A stretch of DNA of 27,790 nt from assembly GCA_937884995.1 (NCBI GenBank), contig CAKZZL010000004.1, forward strand, positions 1-27,790, in the 5' to 3' direction. This DNA comes from an uncultured Clostridia bacterium. Its GTDB lineage: Bacteria > Bacillota > Clostridia > Oscillospirales > Acutalibacteraceae. The notes beneath the pieces are model-generated. The model was given only the letters and a program-made list of their open reading frames with translations. It did not search any database and had not been told where the DNA came from. This document shows, one piece after another, positions 25,557-27,790 of the stretch; the stretch's first letter is position 1; each line of letters begins with the position of its first letter. The position numbers and the translations under genes are program-made.

Positions 25557-26256
25557 AAGACAATTATTTTATGATACGATTGAAAAATTAAATCTTGATG
25601 TCGATGCTGAGACATATGAAAAACTTGACATCTATGCAGAAACGCTCATTGAAGAAAACAAAAAATACAACCTTACGGCAATAACTGAGCCCGATGATAT
25701 AACAATAAAACATTTTGCGGATTCAGTCAGTTTACTTGCGAGCGTGGATATAAAGGCGGGGAGCAGTCTTATCGATGTGGGAACGGGAGCCGGCTTTCCG
25801 GGCTTGGTCCTCAAGATTGCAAGACCGGATATAAAGCTGACATTTCTGGATGCAAGAGAGAAAAAACTTCTTTTTATTTCAAAAATCCTTGAAAAGCTAA
25901 ACCTTGAGGCCGAGATTTTACATGCCAGAGCAGAAGAGGCCGGACAAGATAAAAGATACAGAGAGAAATTTGATTTTGCGACAGCAAGGGCAGTCTCGTC
26001 ACTGGATATATTATCTGAGTATTGTCTCCCCTTTGTAAAGCCTGGTGGCATATTCATATCGATGAAATCCTCAAACATAGAGGAAGAGACAGAAAAGGCA
26101 AAAAGGAATATATGGTTGCTCGGAGGAAGTATAGACAGAATTCATGAGTTTGAGCTTGCAGGAAACAAAAGAAGCAATATCATAATATTGAAAACAGAAA
26201 AAACAGATGATAAATATCCCAGAACTGCATCTCGGATAAAGAAAAAACAAATATAG
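25549..26256 (+). CDS. rsmG: 16S rRNA (guanine527-N7)-methyltransferase RsmG
   Basis: SAM-dependent methyltransferase of 235 residues that makes m7G527 in 16S rRNA, a site near the streptomycin pocket. The SAM-binding loop is DVGTGAGFPGL (76-86), preceded by the family segment KKYNLTAITEPDDI, and ARAVSSLD forms the later motif. The ATG overlaps the last 8 bases of mnmG, so the two are coupled. It ends with a lysine-rich tail. Confidence 0.97.
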   Translation: MLKRQLFYDTIEKLNLDVDAETYEKLDIYAETLIEENKKYNLTAITEPDDITIKHFADSVSLLASVDIKAGSSLIDVGTGAGFPGLVLKIARPDIKLTFLDAREKKLLFISKILEKLNLEAEILHARAEEAGQDKRYREKFDFATARAVSSLDILSEYCLPFVKPGGIFISMKSSNIEEETEKAKRNIWLLGGSIDRIHEFELAGNKRSNIIILKTEKTDDKYPRTASRIKKKQI

Positions 26257-26278
26257 AAAAGCAGCCTTTTTGAATGAA

Positions 26279-26296
26279 CTGCACCATATTGTGCAG
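26279..26296. repeat. Short dyad after rsmG
   Basis: CTGCAC and GTGCAG are a perfect 6-bp inverted repeat around CATATT. No T-run follows on either strand, so it is a poor terminator. On the minus strand it lies about 40 bases beyond the transposase remnant's stop codon, where an IS3-type end would be expected, so it may be part of the old element's terminus. Confidence 0.35.
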
Positions 26297-26335
26297 ACAG
26301 TACAAAAAAGACTACTTGACATAGAATATTAAGTT

Positions 26336-26545
26336 TTAAGCAATGAACTGACATCTTTGTTCCAAGGGTGTCAGTTTTGTTTTAGTTTGGATACGGATGC
26401 TGTTGTAGAAATGGATGTATTCAGTTATGAAGAGGCGCACCTCCTCATAACTGCAAAGCTTGACGCGGTGGATACACTCGTCTTTGAGAATTGAAAAGAA
26501 ATTTTCGGTTAAAGAATTATTTCGTTTTCGTATTTTCCTATGTGT
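26336..26545 (-). pseudogene. IS3-family transposase, C-terminal remnant
   Basis: The minus-strand frame reads RNNSLTENFFSILKDEC, followed by YEEVRLFITEYIHFYNSIRI and LTPLEQRCQF. This is the end of the DDE integrase domain of an IS3-family OrfB, with the last catalytic Glu in the TENFFSILKDE motif. Only about 70 codons remain. The first two catalytic Asp residues and the start are absent, and a TAG at 26546-26548 lies upstream in frame. Clear similarity begins near 26521. It is a dead fragment of an insertion sequence. Confidence 0.8.
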
Positions 26546-26815
26546 CTATACTTCCTTGGCATAACCCCCTTGGGGCTCTTGTATCTGAATTGAATATTGT
26601 TTGATGTGGTATATCGGCGTGTCCTTACGGTTACACCGGTATTTCTTTGCCCTGCGCTTGCTTGGCTCGGCGTCTATGTCTATACCACGCACCTTAGCAA
26701 CCCATTTGGAGTAGCGAAGGAAATGGCTTTGAATACCGAGAATATTTGTGACTGAGATGTCATCTCGACATAGCAAGCTTCCAGTGTGTTGTGATACGAT
26801 GTTTTTCTGATTCAT
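26546..26815 (-). CDS. ORF of unknown function, in frame with IS3 remnant
   Basis: An 89-residue basic ORF that I do not recognise. It has a good ribosome binding site (GAGG before AAAAATG) and starts 21 bases after the DUF2442-HTH gene, so it could be the third gene of that operon. Residues 20-70 contain ISVTNILGIQSHFLRYSK followed by a basic Lys/Arg/Tyr stretch, which faintly recalls a MerR- or excisionase-like helix-turn-helix, but this is weak. Its TAG stop is the only codon separating it from the IS3 transposase remnant in the same frame. It may be a decayed part of the element or a host gene cut by it. Confidence 0.35.
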   Translation of the reverse strand: MNQKNIVSQHTGSLLCRDDISVTNILGIQSHFLRYSKWVAKVRGIDIDAEPSKRRAKKYRCNRKDTPIYHIKQYSIQIQEPQGGYAKEV

Positions 26816-26836
26816 TTTTCCTCTACGGCATAAAAC

Positions 26837-27277
26837 CTATCTCCTTGCTTTCGGCTGTCCGTATTCCCGCTTCATGGCCTCCGTGGAAATAACCCACTGC
26901 TTGCCGTATTTGCAGGCATCCACACCGTTGACCAGCTTGCCGTAGGCGATTGCCTTGCGCAGGGTGCTTTCATTCAGCCCCCAAAGCTGGGTTGCGTCGG
27001 TAAAGGCCATGAGCCCGTCAAAGGGCGTCTTGACCGTTTCGCCGTTTTCAAACAGCTCATCACAGGATAGGTCAAGATCATCATTCCAGATGATTCCATA
27101 GCCGCCCACGTCAACTTCAACATTGGAAAACAAAGCAGGATCATTCGTCAAAGTCTTAAACGGCACCCATTTTTCAAAGAGGGGCTTCACGTCATAGATT
27201 TTGGTCACGCCCTCCGCAAACTGCACGCTCAGGCGATAGTCCGGCAGAGCGTTAACCGCTTTCACCTTATGGAACAT
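26837..27277 (-). CDS. DUF2442 protein fused to a helix-turn-helix domain
   Basis: A 146-residue protein in two parts. Residues 1-78 are a DUF2442 domain (VKAVNALPDYRLSVQFAEGV, KIYDVKPLFEKW, WNDDLDLSCDELFENG), a small fold often paired with DUF4160 proteins. Residues 88-140 look like a helix-turn-helix (ATQLWGLNESTLRKAIAYGK, then KYGKQWVISTEAMKREYG). A DNA-binding partner and autorepressor, as in antitoxins, is the likely role, but this is inferred. AAGGAG precedes the ATG, 12 bases after the DUF4160 stop. Base composition is clearly higher in G+C than the core genes. Confidence 0.8.
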   Translation of the reverse strand: MFHKVKAVNALPDYRLSVQFAEGVTKIYDVKPLFEKWVPFKTLTNDPALFSNVEVDVGGYGIIWNDDLDLSCDELFENGETVKTPFDGLMAFTDATQLWGLNESTLRKAIAYGKLVNGVDACKYGKQWVISTEAMKREYGQPKARR

Positions 27278-27289
27278 AATATCAACTCC

Positions 27290-27544
27290 TTATTCGAGGG
27301 GAGAAAGAGACATGAACTCCTGCGTCTCCCACATATGCAGAAGATCGTTTTTGTGGATCGCCGCCCACTCCCGTACCATAGCAAGCGCCTTGGGCGGCAG
27401 ATGCCCCTCCAGCACTTCACCCGTCTGAATGTCAATGGCGGCCATATCCTCACCGTAAAGGGCATGGATGTGCGGCGGGTTATGCTCCGCCTGCTGGAAA
27501 TACATACGAATGATGATCCCGTAGAATCTGGACAATACCGGCAT
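27290..27544 (-). CDS. DUF4160 protein, possible toxin-like partner
   Basis: An 84-residue DUF4160 protein. The family signature is the block IIIRMYFQQAEHNPPHIHALYG, with its HxPPHIH-like core, followed by IDIQTGEVLEGHLPPKA and a C-terminal helical HKNDLLHMWE. DUF4160 genes are often found next to DUF2442 genes in bacteria, and the pair is sometimes listed as a candidate toxin-antitoxin system without clear proof. The first gene of the module, it has a perfect AGGAGG (27558-27553) and its own promoter. The coding region is about 60% G+C or more in places, suggesting transfer from another genome. Confidence 0.85.
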   Translation of the reverse strand: MPVLSRFYGIIIRMYFQQAEHNPPHIHALYGEDMAAIDIQTGEVLEGHLPPKALAMVREWAAIHKNDLLHMWETQEFMSLSPLE

Positions 27545-27574
27545 AGATGAAACCTCCTATTTGTGGTCACTTAT

Positions 27575-27602
27575 ATTATATCACGAAATCGTGAAAAATC
27601 AA
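27575..27602 (-). promoter_or_regulatory. Promoter and palindromic operator of the DUF4160/DUF2442 module
   Basis: On the minus strand TTGATT (27602-27597) and a perfect TATAAT (27580-27575) are 16 bases apart. The spacer contains the inverted repeat TCACGA-AA-TCGTGA (27581-27594), filling almost the whole space between the two promoter elements. A repressor bound here would block RNA polymerase. The HTH-bearing second gene product is the obvious candidate. Confidence 0.75.
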
Positions 27603-27777
27603 CTGCTGTCCAAAATATATTTTGACTGGATATGGAAAAGCGACGGAGAGTGCTTCACAATGTTCTGTTATCAAATCGTTATCACCACTGATAACGCAAA
27701 GCAGCAGGCACTCCGAAGAATGCCTGCTGTCATAAGCTATTCAGGATAATACGGCAAATATTGAGTCAAAAAGTGTA
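27603..27777. other. Intergenic region with repeats, no gene seen
   Basis: I see no supported coding sequence. The region contains two direct copies of GTTATCA (27667-27673 and 27678-27684), the second of which is also half of the inverted repeat GTTATC/GATAAC (27678-27695), and the long hairpin at 27702-27729. Confidence 0.5.
27702..27729 (-). repeat. Strong RNA hairpin with UUCG loop
   Basis: Read on the minus strand, CAGCAGGCATTC pairs with GAGTGCCTGCTG to give a continuous 12-bp stem (one G-U wobble) capped by a C(UUCG)G tetraloop. Only a short CTTTG follows, so it lacks a normal terminator T-run. It lies about 50 bases after the possible guaA stop and could be an mRNA-stabilising or termination hairpin for that gene. 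Confidence 0.7.
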
Positions 27778-27790
27778 TTATTCCCACTCG
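27778..27790 (-). CDS. guaA: Possible 3' end of GMP synthase gene
   Basis: At the window edge the minus strand reads codons for Glu-Trp-Glu followed by TAA. Many bacterial GuaA proteins end in IEWE, so this may be the last three codons of guaA running in from the right. With only three codons visible this is a guess from the C-terminal motif. Confidence 0.3.

Noticed and set aside
26315..26345. TTGACA at 26316-26321 as a plus-strand promoter
   Set aside because: No -10 element occurs 16-18 bases downstream, and no plus-strand gene follows.
27561..27749. Plus-strand 62-codon frame across the right-hand gap
   Set aside because: It begins inside the module's promoter region on the opposite strand, has no ribosome binding site, runs through the UUCG hairpin and repeats, and resembles no family.
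27603..27777. CRISPR array or iteron-type plasmid origin from the GTTATC repeats
   Set aside because: There are only three short copies with unequal spacing, no spacers and no rep or cas gene nearby.

Overview
The window is a chromosomal origin region from a low-to-moderate-GC member of the Clostridia. GyrB, GyrA, HisRS, MgsA and the N-terminal cysteine cluster of Mrp resemble Lachnospiraceae-type proteins, but genus and species cannot be fixed from the sequence alone. The gene order around dnaA and rpmH is the classic Firmicutes oriC neighbourhood. The putative origin is the 392-base AT-rich gap between the divergent dnaA (minus) and rpmH (plus) genes at 20611-21002.

Left of the origin, on the minus strand and moving away from it: dnaA, dnaN, rlbA (S4 protein), recF, remB, gyrB, gyrA, a CPBP/CAAX-type membrane protease, tadA, mnmE, mrp and a MinD-like ATPase. 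These are packed tightly, with several one-base stop/start overlaps. A separate promoter then serves mgsA. After a hairpin come hisS, aspS and a small membrane protein gene, again overlapping. The far left end holds two plus-strand genes that face the replication fork: the 3' end of gapA and a GH3 beta-glucosidase with swapped domain order.

Right of the origin, on the plus strand: rpmH, rnpA, yidD, yidC, jag(khpB), a terminator-like hairpin, mnmG and rsmG. mnmE, which usually lies between jag and mnmG, is missing there and sits on the other arm beside mrp. The core genes together cover replication initiation and elongation, DNA topology, tRNA and rRNA maturation, tRNA charging and membrane protein insertion.

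From about 26.3 kb to the right edge the window becomes accessory. It holds a broken IS3-type transposase remnant, an unrecognised ORF in the same frame as that remnant, and a compact two-gene module (DUF4160 plus DUF2442 fused to a helix-turn-helix). The module has its own promoter, and a perfect inverted repeat fills the promoter spacer. It is clearly more GC-rich than the core genes and looks like an acquired toxin-antitoxin-like unit of unproven function. Beyond it lie a strong UUCG-capped RNA hairpin and, at the very edge, a possible guaA 3' end on the minus strand.

The best candidates for something new are this DUF4160/DUF2442-HTH module, the pairing of a DnaA with an altered recognition loop with an origin that shows no canonical DnaA boxes, and the MinD-like protein that lacks its membrane-targeting tail next to Mrp.
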